64,000 nt of DNA from assembly GCF_014645195.1 (NCBI RefSeq), contig NZ_BMLK01000001.1:62001-126000 (forward strand), read 5' to 3'. The DNA is from Novosphingobium indicum. Lineage in GTDB: Bacteria > Pseudomonadota > Alphaproteobacteria > Sphingomonadales > Sphingomonadaceae. The notes under the pieces were generated by a model that saw only the letters and a program-made list of their open reading frames with translations, was not told where the DNA came from and made no database searches. Positions 1 to 8,235 of this stretch are shown here, one piece after another; position 1 is the stretch's first letter; every line of letters begins with the position of its first letter. A program made the position numbers and the translations under genes.

Positions 1-812
1 CCCATGACGAACGCCGCGCCGGAAAACAGCCCGCCCTCGGCAATCAGCGTTCCGGAAATCGGCAGGCCGAGCATGAGCATCTGGTTCATGCGCTGCCATT
101 CGGTGCGCCACCAGCGGCCGAAAATGTGGAACCGGCGCAAGTTTCGGTCCCAGGCAATCGCCGCGACATAGGCGACGACCGTGCTCGATGCGGTGATGAT
201 GCTCGCCAGCGCAGCGCCGGTCAGGCCCAGCGCAGGCATACCGAAATGACCGAAAACGAGCGCATAGTCGCCGACGATGTTGACGAGGATCGAGGCCGCC
301 GTGATCGCGGTTGCAAAGACCGGACGGCCAAGCGCCGACACGAAAGTCCGCAGCACGTTCGCCACGGCCATCGGCACCATCGCGACCGACAGCAGGGCCA
401 GGAACGACCCGCCTTGCCGCGCCAGCTGCGGTTCCTGCCCGGTCGCGAGCATGAACTCGGTCGAGAACTGGCACAGGACGACGCCGGCGACCCCGAGCCC
501 GACCGCCAGCCACAGCGCCATGCGCGTCGTCCGGCGCACTTCGCGCACCGAATTGCTGCGCCGGCCCAGCTCGGCCGCGATCAGCGGCGCGCAGGCGCTC
601 GTGACGCCATTGAGGCCCATCATCAGCACGGCAATGATCGCCACGGCCAGGCTGGACGCGGCCAGCGCCTGCTGCCCGAGCCGCGCCACGAACATCACAT
701 CGGTCGCGAACACCGCCATCTGCAGCAGGTTGGCAAGCGCCAGCGGCCCCGCGAGACGCAGGGTGGCGGCCAGTTCCAGCCGGAAGGGAGAAGATTCGGA
801 CGCGGGCGTCAT
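1..812 (-). CDS. MATE family efflux transporter, C-terminal part cut by window edge
   Basis: The reading frame starts at ATG 812 on the minus strand and stays open to position 1, giving about 270 residues of an expected 450. It begins MTPASESSPFRLELAATLRL and shows alternating hydrophobic segments with the typical MATE features: an N-terminal region 'LANLLQMAVFATDVMFVARLG', followed by a 'GVTSACAPLIAAELG' segment. MATE proteins are inner-membrane antiporters that export cationic drugs and metabolites using Na+ or H+ gradients. The substrate cannot be read from sequence. The gene is incomplete because the window ends, not because of a frameshift. Family assignment is firm; specific role (NorM-like) is inference. 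Confidence 0.85.
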   Translation of the reverse strand, partial: MTPASESSPFRLELAATLRLAGPLALANLLQMAVFATDVMFVARLGQQALAASSLAVAIIAVLMMGLNGVTSACAPLIAAELGRRSNSVREVRRTTRMALWLAVGLGVAGVVLCQFSTEFMLATGQEPQLARQGGSFLALLSVAMVPMAVANVLRTFVSALGRPVFATAITAASILVNIVGDYALVFGHFGMPALGLTGAALASIITASSTVVAYVAAIAWDRNLRRFHIFGRWWRTEWQRMNQMLMLGLPISGTLIAEGGLFSGAAFVM

Positions 813-991
813 GGCGCGCGAGCCCTAGGCTGAACGGTAGCGACACGGAAGAGATTTCGCCCGGATCGCCGCGCATTTTCGCTGCGTGCAAGCATCTGTC
901 CATTTTTCGTAACCGGCAATTTGCGCAGGATCAGCCGCTTTCCTTTGCCGCCCGCATATAATACGCACCGCCCTCTCTAGGAGGAAGACGC

Positions 992-1564
992 ATGAATTTC
1001 AGGAATATCGTTGCCATCCTGCCCTTCACGCTGCTGGCTGCCTGCGGCGGATCGAGTTCCAGCCAGGAAGCGCCGACATCGGCCATCGAGACGGCAAGCC
1101 CTGAAGCCGCATCTTCCACCGAGGCCGCCCTGCCCGTCGAAGCGACGGAAACCGCCACCGAAGCTGCCGCCCCGGCCGCCGAGGAAACCCCGGCCCCCGT
1201 CGCCGCGGCAAGCCCCACGGCAAGCCCTGCGCCGGCTGCGGAAACGACGACGGCAGCCACGCCGGTTGCCGCCGCCAAGCCGCCGGTGGCTTTCGCCGTA
1301 TGCCGCGCCTGCCACTCGGTGGAGCCCGGCAAGAACGGAGTCGGCCCGACGCTTCACGGCATTTACGGCAGCAAGGCGGGCGAAGTGCCGGGTTACAACT
1401 TCAGCCCGGCGCTGGCGAAGTCCGGCATTGTCTGGGATCGCGCCGCGCTCGACAAATGGCTGCAGGGCCCGATGAAGATGGTGCCGGGCACGAAGATGGT
1501 CATCGCCGTTCCCGATGCCGCCAAGCGCGAGGCGATCATCGACTACCTCGAAACGCTCAAGTGA
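992..1564 (+). CDS. Lipoprotein c-type cytochrome (cytochrome c2-like)
   Basis: 190 aa. The N-terminus MNFRNIVAILPFTLLAACGG ends in a lipobox with Cys18 as the probable lipidated residue. A long Ala/Pro/Thr/Glu-rich linker (about residues 20-95) leads to a C-terminal heme domain. The heme-binding motif CRACH is at residues 104-108, and Met169 in VPGTKM is the likely sixth ligand, as in class I cytochromes c. The flexible linker suggests a membrane-tethered electron shuttle acting in the periplasm. The start ATG is preceded by GGAGGAAG at a good distance. The stop overlaps the next gene's GTG start (GTGA), so the two are probably cotranslated. The electron partner is unknown. Confidence 0.85.
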   Translation: MNFRNIVAILPFTLLAACGGSSSSQEAPTSAIETASPEAASSTEAALPVEATETATEAAAPAAEETPAPVAAASPTASPAPAAETTTAATPVAAAKPPVAFAVCRACHSVEPGKNGVGPTLHGIYGSKAGEVPGYNFSPALAKSGIVWDRAALDKWLQGPMKMVPGTKMVIAVPDAAKREAIIDYLETLK

Positions 1565-1998
1565 CCGATGCCGAAGTCAAGGCGCTGGCGGAGATCCACC
1601 AGCGCCTCGCTGCCTGCACGCAGGCCGGGGACGCGCGCAAGGCCGAGGCCTATGCGGCATGTTTCACGCAGGCCGGCGTGCTTGAATTGGTGAACGAGAC
1701 GATTTCGGGGCGCGACGCCATTCTGGCATGGATGACGGCGCCCTCGGTGATCCCCGCCCCTGCCGGCGGCACCCCCGGCTTCATCAGTCACCACCTCACC
1801 ACCTGCAGCGTCGATTTCACCGGCCCGGACAGCGCCACCGTGCGCACCTACTGGCTGGTGACCAGTGCGGCAGGGCTCGATCACAACGGCTTCTACGTCG
1901 ACAAGCTGGAACGCCAGCATGGGCAATGGCTGATCGCCCACCGCCGCCCGCGTACCTTGTGGATCAGCCCCGCCAGCGTCCTGCACGGGAAAGGCTGA
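1561..1998 (+). CDS. SnoaL/NTF2-like domain protein
   Basis: 145 aa starting at GTG 1561, which overlaps the TGA of the cytochrome gene. The pattern (helical N-terminus with AEIHQRLAACTQAGD, then GVLELVNETISGRDAI, and C-terminal strands around TYWLVTSAAGLDHNGFYVD and QWLIAHRR) fits the small NTF2-like cone fold used by SnoaL-type cyclases, dehydratases and many proteins of unknown role. I see no signal peptide, so it is likely cytoplasmic. That makes its tight coupling to an exported cytochrome curious. Substrate and reaction cannot be assigned. A longer frame upstream (from 1300) is a shadow of the cytochrome gene. Confidence 0.65.
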   Translation: MTDAEVKALAEIHQRLAACTQAGDARKAEAYAACFTQAGVLELVNETISGRDAILAWMTAPSVIPAPAGGTPGFISHHLTTCSVDFTGPDSATVRTYWLVTSAAGLDHNGFYVDKLERQHGQWLIAHRRPRTLWISPASVLHGKG

Positions 1999-2020
1999 CA
2001 GGAGCAGCCGACCAGGCATG

Positions 2021-2055
2021 AAAAAGGGGCGGCACCGGCATCGGCACCGCCCCCT
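2021..2055. terminator. Bidirectional rho-independent terminator between convergent genes
   Basis: GGGGCGG (2026-2032) pairs with CCGCCCC (2047-2053), with an inner CCG/CGG extension. Five A residues on the left supply a U-tract for minus-strand transcripts arriving from the gene ending at 2099. The site lies between two convergent genes. Confidence 0.7.
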
Positions 2056-2098
2056 TGTCCGGCGTCCCCAAGGGGCACAAGGACGCGCGGCAAAAACC

Positions 2099-2710
2099 TC
2101 AGACCGTTATACCGGGCGCCGGCGCGCGATGCTCGGGCTTCGCGGCAGGCTGTTCCGCCTTGGCCGGCACGACCCCGGTTTGCGGCTGAACCGCATCGCA
2201 GCCATCGGACGCCGCCTGCGTCAGCTTCGGCGCCTCACCCGACCCATCGGAGCTGTAGGACACCGTGCGGGTGCAGCCGTTGGTGTCGGTGGTCGAAGAA
2301 TAGTAGGTCACGTGCATGCGCTGCGGCATGTCGCCGACCAGGGTGAGACCCGGCGCGGCCTGCGCATTTCCGTGCGCGACCGCTTGCCGCTGCATCTGCG
2401 CCGCGTGCTGGCGGAGCACGGCGGCGCGCTGCATCATCGCCTGCATATGCGCATCCATGATCGCCGAGATTCGCGCCATCCGCGCGAAGGGATCGGCCGC
2501 AACCCGCACAGCGGCGGGCAGCGCCACCGCCTCTACCGGGACGACATGCACGCGCGGCGCAACGTCACCGGTGTACTGCACCTCGACCACGGAGCCGTCG
2601 GGCGCATCGACCTGCATGCTGTGCAGTTTCGCCGAGGCGGCCTGCGCCACGCCGGCACCAAGCGCCGTCAGGGCGGCGGCGCCAATCAGATACTTGGGAG
2701 CTATACGCAT
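2099..2710 (-). CDS. Exported Met/His/Gln-rich protein of unknown function
   Basis: 203 aa. ATG 2710 is chosen because AAGGAGG lies about 9 bases upstream. The N-terminus MRIAPKYLIGAAALTALGAG followed by VAQAA looks like a cleavable Sec signal peptide. The central helix (about residues 75-110) is rich in Met, His and Gln (IMDAHMQAMMQ, LRQHAAQMQRQ, AHG). Two later Cys (NGCTRT, SDGCDA) could form a disulfide. The C-terminal tail is Pro/Ala-rich. I do not recognise a named family. The Met/His pattern could bind soft metals such as copper, but this is speculation. The next minus-strand gene upstream starts at 3654 and ends 77 bases away, so cotranscription is possible. Confidence 0.6.
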   Translation of the reverse strand: MRIAPKYLIGAAALTALGAGVAQAASAKLHSMQVDAPDGSVVEVQYTGDVAPRVHVVPVEAVALPAAVRVAADPFARMARISAIMDAHMQAMMQRAAVLRQHAAQMQRQAVAHGNAQAAPGLTLVGDMPQRMHVTYYSSTTDTNGCTRTVSYSSDGSGEAPKLTQAASDGCDAVQPQTGVVPAKAEQPAAKPEHRAPAPGITV

Positions 2711-2787
2711 TGGGGTAATCCTCCTTGTGACTCGTCCCATTGCGATCCCGGATGCTGCCCTATCGAAGCTGAACGCGCGATTACAGA

Positions 2788-3654
2788 TCAGGCCGTTCCG
2801 GCAACCCTTCGCACGTCCTGGCCCACATACTCGTCCGCGAAGACGAGGCCCCGGTTCTCGAGCAGGTCGCGCGCCACGGCGTAGCTGCGGTCGTCGTCGA
2901 CATCGATGGCCTGGCTGCCATCGGAAAGGACGACCGCCGAAAGCCGCAGTTTCAACCGGCGCGAGGCGAATTCCGCGGCGGCTGCCAGCGTGAGCATACG
3001 GCAGCGCATGAGCAGCAGGCCGAGGATGCCCGCCGCGCGCCATATCCGCGATCCGCTGCGATCGAACCCCCGATTGCCCCGGAAGACCTCGACTGCATCG
3101 ATACCCGCAGGGCCGGCAATGCCGTAGATGTCGCAGGCGGCATATTCGCCATCGCGCAGCGCCAGGAAGCGGTCCGGCGCGCAGCGGTGCGCGGCCTCCA
3201 CGCAGTCGCGCGGCGCGAGCGTGATCGCCGCATCGGCGCGGCCAAGAGCATCGGCAACGGCATCGATCGCCTCGATCGTGAGCAGCGCGTGGTCGGCAGT
3301 GGTGACGATCAGCGGCCCGTCCCAGCCGCTCGCGGCATCGCGCACGCTGTCGGCCAGATGTTCGCGCGCTTCGACCAGCGCGACGATGCCGCGTCCCGGC
3401 ATACGCGTGAGCACGTCCCATACGGGCGCGAACGCCTCACGCTCGATGCAGATGGCGAGGCTCTCGATGCGCGGATGCGCCATGGCCGTGCGCAGGACAT
3501 GCGCGATCATCGGCTGACCGGCCAGCGGTATCAGGCTGCGATGGCTTTCACCGAACCGTTCGGCCAGCGGATCGACGGCCCGCTTGGGTTGACCCGCAAG
3601 CACGATCAGGCGCAGGGCGGGCTCTTCGGCCGAGGATGAAAGACGCTGTCCCAT
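2788..3654 (-). CDS. MobA-like nucleotidyltransferase family protein
   Basis: 288 aa. The sequence has a GT-A/NTP-transferase look: RLIVLAGQPKR at the N-terminus in place of the usual LAGGxSxRxG loop, then LIPLAGQPMIAHVLRTAM, and VTTADHALLT, where the Asp would coordinate the metal (the LVxxxDxP region of MobA). The glycine-rich loop departs from consensus, so the substrate is uncertain and it need not be a molybdopterin guanylyltransferase. It is divergent from the HerA-like gene at 3788, leaving a 133-base shared upstream region. A molybdopterin enzyme is encoded at 31.2 kb, but nothing in the context links the two. Confidence 0.7.
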   Translation of the reverse strand: MGQRLSSSAEEPALRLIVLAGQPKRAVDPLAERFGESHRSLIPLAGQPMIAHVLRTAMAHPRIESLAICIEREAFAPVWDVLTRMPGRGIVALVEAREHLADSVRDAASGWDGPLIVTTADHALLTIEAIDAVADALGRADAAITLAPRDCVEAAHRCAPDRFLALRDGEYAACDIYGIAGPAGIDAVEVFRGNRGFDRSGSRIWRAAGILGLLLMRCRMLTLAAAAEFASRRLKLRLSAVVLSDGSQAIDVDDDRSYAVARDLLENRGLVFADEYVGQDVRRVAGTA

Positions 3655-3787
3655 CCCGCCTCGATTGCGTAATTTTGTGACAGCCGCGTGAAACAGACAC
3701 TCGTTTCGGCGACAGGACCCCTCATCCTATGGATAACGCCAGCCCCCGCCTTGCACCGCCCGGCCCCCAACTGGCAGGTAGCGCCCC

Positions 3788-5275
3788 GTGAGCGCATCCA
3801 TCATCATCGGCGAAACACCCCGCGGGGAGCCGATAGAGATCGACATCAAGGAACTTCTGGCGACCCGCCTGCTGGTGCAGGGCAATTCCGGGTCCGGAAA
3901 GTCGCACCTGCTTCGCCGCCTGCTCGAAGAGAGCGCCGGTATCGTCCAGCAGGTGGTGATCGATCCCGAAGGCGACTTCGTTTCGCTGGCCGAGGAATTC
4001 GGCCATGTCGTGATCGACGGCGCCGCCTATGGCGAGGCCGAGATCGTCCGCCTCGGCGCGCGCATCCGCCAGCACCGCGCCTCGGTCGTGCTCGCGCTCG
4101 ACGAGCTGGAAATCGACCAGCAGATGAAGTGCGCCGCGCAGTTCCTCAACGCCCTGTTCGATGCCCCGCGCGAACAGTGGTATCCCGCGCTCGTCGTCGT
4201 CGACGAGGCGCAGATGTTCGCGCCCGCCGCTGCCGGTGAGGTCTCCGAGGAAGCCCGGCGCGTCTCGCTGGGCGCGATGACCAACCTCATGTGCCGCGGC
4301 CGCAAGCGCGGCCTTGCCGGCGTGATCGCCACGCAGCGCCTCGCCAAGCTGGCCAAGAACGTCGCCGCCGAGGCCAGCAACTTCCTGATGGGCCGCACGT
4401 TCCTCGACATCGACATGGTGCGCGCAGCGGACCTGCTGGGCATGGAGCGCCGGCAGGCCGAGCAGATCCGCGATCTGGCGCGCGGCCAGTTCCTCGGCCT
4501 CGGCCCCGCCATCGCGCGCCGCCCGGTCGCGGTGAACATCGGCGAAGTGCGCACCGGCGCCAAGTCGGTGACGCCCGGTCTCGTCCCGCTGCCCACCGCC
4601 AGCACCGAGGACATGCGCGAGCTGCTCCACGACAATCTCCACGTCGAACCCGAACGGCCCGAATTCCCGCGCCCGGCACCGCGCACCGAGGATGCCGAGA
4701 CGGTCGCCCGCCGCATCGCCGCCAACGAGATGCTCGAACCGACCGGTGCGCAAGCCCGCGACCGCGAGGCCGAACGCCAGCGCGCCGAAGCTGACCCGGA
4801 AGAAAACCGCGCCGCCATGGTCGAGATCATGAACGAAATGGCGAAGGAAGAAGACTGCACCTTCCAGTCCTCGACCACGCTGTTTCAGGACTTCACCATC
4901 CGCTGCCGGATGAAGGGCATTTCGGTGCGCGGGCTCGACGCGACGATGTTCCGCCGGGGCTTTGCCGCCGCCATCGCCGGCATCGAGGACCCCGACGAGG
5001 AGCGCTGGCTGGACCTGCAGAACCTCGCCAAGCATGTGCCCGACGATGCCCTCGCGCCGTTCTACGTGATCGCTCGCGCCGCGATGGACGGCAAGCCCTG
5101 CCCCGACGACACCGAGCTTGCCCGCATCTACGGCACCAGTTCGCCGCGCCGCATCCAGCGTCTGCTCGACTATCTCGAAAAGGACGGTCTGCTTGTCGTG
5201 CGCACCGACTTTTCCGGCAAGCGCTCGGTCGGCGTACCCGATCTCGGCGTGACAACGACCGCGATCGAAGCGTAA
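3788..5275 (+). CDS. HerA-like ATPase (DUF87-type ATP-binding protein)
   Basis: 495 aa. The Walker A motif GNSGSGKS is at residues 32-39 and the Walker B motif VVVDEAQ has its Asp near residue 139, followed by a conserved region with LMCRGRKRGLAGVIATQRLA typical of HerA/FtsK-type DNA translocases. The C-terminal third (after about residue 330) is a helical domain with a winged-helix-like end (ARIYGTSSPRRIQRLLDYLE). HerA proteins form hexamers that pump or process DNA, usually with NurA, but no nuclease gene is adjacent. Instead two tiny genes follow closely (5288 and 5464), which suggests an operon. Function in this lineage is not established. Confidence 0.8.
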   Translation: MSASIIIGETPRGEPIEIDIKELLATRLLVQGNSGSGKSHLLRRLLEESAGIVQQVVIDPEGDFVSLAEEFGHVVIDGAAYGEAEIVRLGARIRQHRASVVLALDELEIDQQMKCAAQFLNALFDAPREQWYPALVVVDEAQMFAPAAAGEVSEEARRVSLGAMTNLMCRGRKRGLAGVIATQRLAKLAKNVAAEASNFLMGRTFLDIDMVRAADLLGMERRQAEQIRDLARGQFLGLGPAIARRPVAVNIGEVRTGAKSVTPGLVPLPTASTEDMRELLHDNLHVEPERPEFPRPAPRTEDAETVARRIAANEMLEPTGAQARDREAERQRAEADPEENRAAMVEIMNEMAKEEDCTFQSSTTLFQDFTIRCRMKGISVRGLDATMFRRGFAAAIAGIEDPDEERWLDLQNLAKHVPDDALAPFYVIARAAMDGKPCPDDTELARIYGTSSPRRIQRLLDYLEKDGLLVVRTDFSGKRSVGVPDLGVTTTAIEA

Positions 5276-5287
5276 GAAAAGCCGGTT

Positions 5288-5464
5288 ATGGCTGACATCG
5301 TCAATCTGCGCATGGCCCGCAAGGCCAAGGCCCGCGATGCCGACAAGGCGCAGGCGCAGGCCAATCGCGCGCTGCACGGACGCACCCGGGAAGAACGCAA
5401 GGCCAGCGACGCCGAGATCGCGCGGATTGCCCGCAATGTCGACGGCGCGAAGCGGGAAGACTGA
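5288..5464 (+). CDS. DUF4169 family small protein
   Basis: 58 aa, starting MADIVNLRMARKAKAR and strongly charged (Arg/Lys/Glu/Asp) throughout, with NRALHGRTREERK in the middle. This matches the short, basic DUF4169 proteins common in alphaproteobacteria, whose role is unknown. It begins 12 bases after the HerA-like stop, and its TGA overlaps the next ATG (TGATG), indicating translational coupling in both directions. It could be a nucleic-acid-binding accessory to the ATPase; that is inference from position and charge only. Confidence 0.75.
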   Translation: MADIVNLRMARKAKARDADKAQAQANRALHGRTREERKASDAEIARIARNVDGAKRED

Positions 5465-5667
5465 TGCGCACGACCTATCTGGAAGCGACGGTGCGGCTCT
5501 ATCACCTCGACTCGGGGCCCGAGGGCGGCGCGGCCAATACGCTGTTCTATGGGTCGCTTGCCGACGCGATGCAGATCGCGGCCCAGCAGAGCGAAGACGT
5601 GCAGGACGGCCTGTTCATCGCGACCGACAACGACGTGGTCGCCTATCTGGATCTGCTGGAAAGCTGA
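5464..5667 (+). CDS. Small conserved-looking acidic protein of unknown function
   Basis: 67 aa, MRTTYLEATVRLYHLDSGPE at the start. The ATG overlaps the stop of the DUF4169 gene. Composition is acidic with an alternating pattern (TLFYGSLADAMQIAAQQ, DGLFIATDNDVVAYLDLLE) suggesting a compact alpha/beta fold. No signal peptide or membrane segment is seen. I do not recognise the family. The coupling to two upstream genes argues that it is a real protein, perhaps acting with the HerA-like ATPase. Confidence 0.6.
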   Translation: MRTTYLEATVRLYHLDSGPEGGAANTLFYGSLADAMQIAAQQSEDVQDGLFIATDNDVVAYLDLLES

Positions 5668-5690
5668 AATACGCTCGCCAACTGTAGAGT

Positions 5691-5719
5691 TTGACCGCGC
5701 GCGAATGTCGGGCGACAAT
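5691..5719 (+). promoter_or_regulatory. Candidate sigma70-type promoter for the small membrane protein
   Basis: TTGACC (5691-5696) is separated by 17 bases from GACAAT (5714-5719). Transcription would start near 5726, about 29 bases before the ATG at 5755. The match is good but not perfect, and is unsupported by experiment. Confidence 0.4.
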
Positions 5720-5754
5720 GCGCTAGCGGTCTTTCTCCAACAGGGGGCAAGGTG

Positions 5755-6096
5755 ATGGCGAATTCCACTGACCCAGAACTCTACCGGTTCGTACTGGAAC
5801 TGGCCTTTTACCTGCTGATAGCCTTCGGTGTTCTCGTCATTGCCGTTGCGGCGGTTTACGTCGCGATGTTCATGAAGGGCAATTTTTCGGGGCAGAGTAT
5901 CGCGCGCATCCTGCAGCAGACAGACGGCCCCAAGCTGGTGACCATCGTGCTGATCATTCTGTCCTCGTCGCTTCTCGGCATGCTCGGAATCATCAAGGGC
6001 GAAGCCGTCATCGCGCTGCTGAGCGGTATTGCCGGGTACGTTCTTGGCAACCAGCACGGCCGGCGGGAAACCGAAGACAAGACCCGGTCGGACTGA
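5755..6096 (+). CDS. Small integral membrane protein of unknown function
   Basis: 113 aa. ATG 5755 is preferred to GTG 5752 because GGGGG lies 8 bases upstream of it. Three hydrophobic segments are visible: LELAFYLLIAFGVLVIAVAA, LVTIVLIILSSSLLGMLGII and a shorter AVIALLSGIAGYVLGN. The tail is charged (HGRRETEDKTRSD) and probably cytoplasmic. No enzyme motif is present. It stands alone between the HerA-like group and the biotin genes and appears to have its own promoter. Confidence 0.6.
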   Translation: MANSTDPELYRFVLELAFYLLIAFGVLVIAVAAVYVAMFMKGNFSGQSIARILQQTDGPKLVTIVLIILSSSLLGMLGIIKGEAVIALLSGIAGYVLGNQHGRRETEDKTRSD

Positions 6097-6152
6097 CGCA
6101 GGCGGCTGTCGCCCATTGTGCCCGGGCGCGCCATGCCATACCGGCAGCGGCG

Positions 6153-7316
6153 ATGAGCCGGCTCGATTCCCCTCTGCAAGCTGCCCTCGCCCGGATCGAC
6201 AAGGCCGGGCAGCGCCGGACGCTGCGCGCGGCCGCGCTGGCGCCGGGCGGCCGCGTGATCCGGGACGGGCGCGAGCTGGTCGACTTCTCGAGCAACGACT
6301 ACCTCTGCCTCGCGCGGCATCCGCTGCTGACAGAGCGTGCGCGCGAATGGGCGGCGCGCCACGGCACCGGCTCGGGCGCCTCGCGGCTGGTGACCGGCAC
6401 AAGCGATGCGCACCTCGCGCTCGAAGCGAAGATCGCCGCGTTCAAGGGCACCGAGGCTGCGCTGATCTTCGCCACTGGCTGGCAGGCCAATGCGGCGGTG
6501 ATCCCCGCCCTGCTCGCGGCCATACCCGGCGTAGCGGTCTTCACCGACCGGCTGATCCACGCGAGCATGCATGCCGGCATCGCCATGGCCGGCGTGCGCC
6601 AGCACCGCTTCCGCCACAACGACCTCGACCATCTCGAAGCGCTGCTGGCGAGCAAGGGCGCCGATGCCCCGGCGCGGCTGATCCTGACCGAAAGCGTCTT
6701 CTCGATGGACGGCGACCGCGCCGACCTGCAGCGCCTGACCGCCATCGCCGAAGCCCACGATGCCGCGCTGTTCGTCGACGAGGCGCATGCGACCGGCGTC
6801 CTCGGCCCCGAAGGCCGCGGACTGAGCGCCGAAGTACCGGGCAGGATCGATCTCGTGATGGGCACCTTCAGCAAGGCGATGGGCGGGTTCGGGGCCTATG
6901 TCGCGGGATCGCAGGTGCTCATCGACTACTTCGTCAACACCGCGAGCGGTTTCATCTTTACAACCGCGCCCCCGCCCGCCGTGCTGGGCGCCATCGACGC
7001 CGCGCTCGACCTCGTGCCGGGCATGGACGCCGAACGCGCGCACCTCGCCGCGCTGGGCGACCGGTTGCGGGAAGGGCTGGATGCTCTGGGCCTCGATCAT
7101 GGCGATTCCTCCACGCAGATCGTGCCCGCCGTGATTGGTGCCGAAGAACAGGCGATGGCGCTTTCCGCGAAGCTGGAGGCCGCCGGATTCCTTGCCTCCG
7201 CCATCCGGCCGCCGACGGTTCCGCCCGGCACCAGCCGCCTGCGCCTGGCCTTGCGTGCGAGCCATTCGGCGGCTGATATTGATGCGTTTCTTGGCGTGTT
7301 GGGGGATGCTCTGTGA
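6153..7316 (+). CDS. bioF: 8-amino-7-oxononanoate synthase
   Basis: 387 aa, the normal size for BioF. It condenses pimeloyl-ACP with alanine using pyridoxal phosphate, the first committed ring-building step of biotin synthesis. Diagnostic features are SNDYLCLARHP near the N-terminus, GTGSGASRLVTG, the DEAHATGVLG motif, and the PLP lysine in GTFSKAMGGFGAYVAG (Lys241). It heads the biotin gene run bioF-bioH-bioC-bioD-bioA. The next gene begins 298 bases later, after an inverted-repeat element that is unusual inside an operon. Confidence 0.95.
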   Translation: MSRLDSPLQAALARIDKAGQRRTLRAAALAPGGRVIRDGRELVDFSSNDYLCLARHPLLTERAREWAARHGTGSGASRLVTGTSDAHLALEAKIAAFKGTEAALIFATGWQANAAVIPALLAAIPGVAVFTDRLIHASMHAGIAMAGVRQHRFRHNDLDHLEALLASKGADAPARLILTESVFSMDGDRADLQRLTAIAEAHDAALFVDEAHATGVLGPEGRGLSAEVPGRIDLVMGTFSKAMGGFGAYVAGSQVLIDYFVNTASGFIFTTAPPPAVLGAIDAALDLVPGMDAERAHLAALGDRLREGLDALGLDHGDSSTQIVPAVIGAEEQAMALSAKLEAAGFLASAIRPPTVPPGTSRLRLALRASHSAADIDAFLGVLGDAL

Positions 7317-7324
7317 TGGGGGGG

Positions 7325-7585
7325 CACGCGGAGGCGCGGAGACGCGGAGAAGAATATTTCGCGCAAAGGCGCAGAGGCGCAAAGAGGTCCGATGATGCCG
7401 CAGGCATCCATTTTCACCTCAAAACGGACGTTCAACGCTGGCTTCGAGTAGAAAAGCGGCTTCGCCGCGAGGAAAGAGCCTTTGCGCCCCTTCGGCTGAC
7501 TGCTTGCAGCAGCCGCTCAGGACAGGCTTTGCGCCTTTGCGCGGACCCAATCCTCTTTTTCTCCGCGTCTCTGCGCCTCCGCGTG
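7325..7585. repeat. MITE-like inverted-repeat element between bioF and bioH
   Basis: The left arm 7325-7354 and right arm 7556-7585 are near-perfect inverted copies. Each is built from three tandem 7-8 base units of the form CGCGGAG. A second inner pair of inverted tracts repeats CGCAAAG/CGCAGAG units (about 7361-7385 and 7527-7545). The middle holds AAGCGGCTTCGCCGCG, a hairpin, and a segment ending CCGCTCAGGACAGGC. The element fills nearly the whole gap and encodes no credible protein. Similar oligopurine/GC heptad repeats are widespread in proteobacterial intergenic DNA. Confidence 0.75.
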
Positions 7586-7614
7586 AGCCCCATTCCCCAG
7601 CCGGAGCCGAAACC

Positions 7615-8235
7615 GTGAAGCTCCTCTTCGCCCACGGCTGGGGCTTCGACCGGCACTTCTGGGACGCGCTCATCGCACTGCTGCCCGAGTGGGAGCATGC
7701 CATCGACGATCGCGGCTATTTCGGCACTCCCCATATGCCCGGGATCGACGGCCCCTGCCTTGCCGTGACGCATTCCTTTGGCACGATGCGCGTCCTCACC
7801 GATCCGCCACCGGGTCTGGTGGGCCTCGTCGCGATCAACGGGTTCGAGCGCTTTACCGCCCTGCCCGGCAAGCCCGGCGTTGCCGTGCGCGTGGTCGACC
7901 GGATGCTGCGCCGCTTCGAGAGCGATCCGCGCGCAGTTCTCGCCGAGTTTCGCAAGGCCTGCGGCAGCGATGAGCCTTTCGGTGAGATTAATCCCGAACC
8001 ACTGCGTGCCGATCTGCTGCGGCTGCGCGATGCACAGGCACCCTCACCCAAGGTCCCGGTGGCGGTGCTGCAGGGCGGGCAGGACCCGATCCTTCCCGCC
8101 GACATGCGCGCCGCGGTCTTTGCCGGTAGCGACGTGCACCGTATCGATCACGAGGCCGGCGGGCATCTGTTGCCGCTCGAAAATCCGGAGCTGTGCGCGC
8201 AGGCCGTGCGCGGCGCAGTGGGCGCGCTGGCATGA
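7615..8235 (+). CDS. bioH: BioH-like alpha/beta hydrolase (pimeloyl-ACP methyl ester esterase)
   Basis: 206 aa from GTG 7615, chosen because the protein then starts VKLLFAHGWGFDRHFWD exactly like BioH, with GGAG 9 bases upstream. The catalytic triad is visible: Ser54 in VTHSFGTM, Asp157 in GGQDP and His184 in EAGGHLLPLENPE. BioH removes the methyl group from pimeloyl-ACP methyl ester to end pimelate synthesis. Its stop overlaps the bioC start (ATGA). It is shorter than the E. coli enzyme (256 aa), with a reduced cap region. The nucleophile elbow is T-H-S-F-G rather than G-x-S-x-G. BioG or another BioH isozyme is an alternative label. Confidence 0.75.
   Translation: MKLLFAHGWGFDRHFWDALIALLPEWEHAIDDRGYFGTPHMPGIDGPCLAVTHSFGTMRVLTDPPPGLVGLVAINGFERFTALPGKPGVAVRVVDRMLRRFESDPRAVLAEFRKACGSDEPFGEINPEPLRADLLRLRDAQAPSPKVPVAVLQGGQDPILPADMRAAVFAGSDVHRIDHEAGGHLLPLENPELCAQAVRGAVGALA

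Noticed and set aside
3722..5377. 551-codon minus-strand frame
   Set aside because: Antisense shadow of the HerA-like ATPase gene.
7313..7618. 101-codon frame across the bioF-bioH gap
   Set aside because: It translates the heptad repeats and has no plausible start; it is a repeat artefact.
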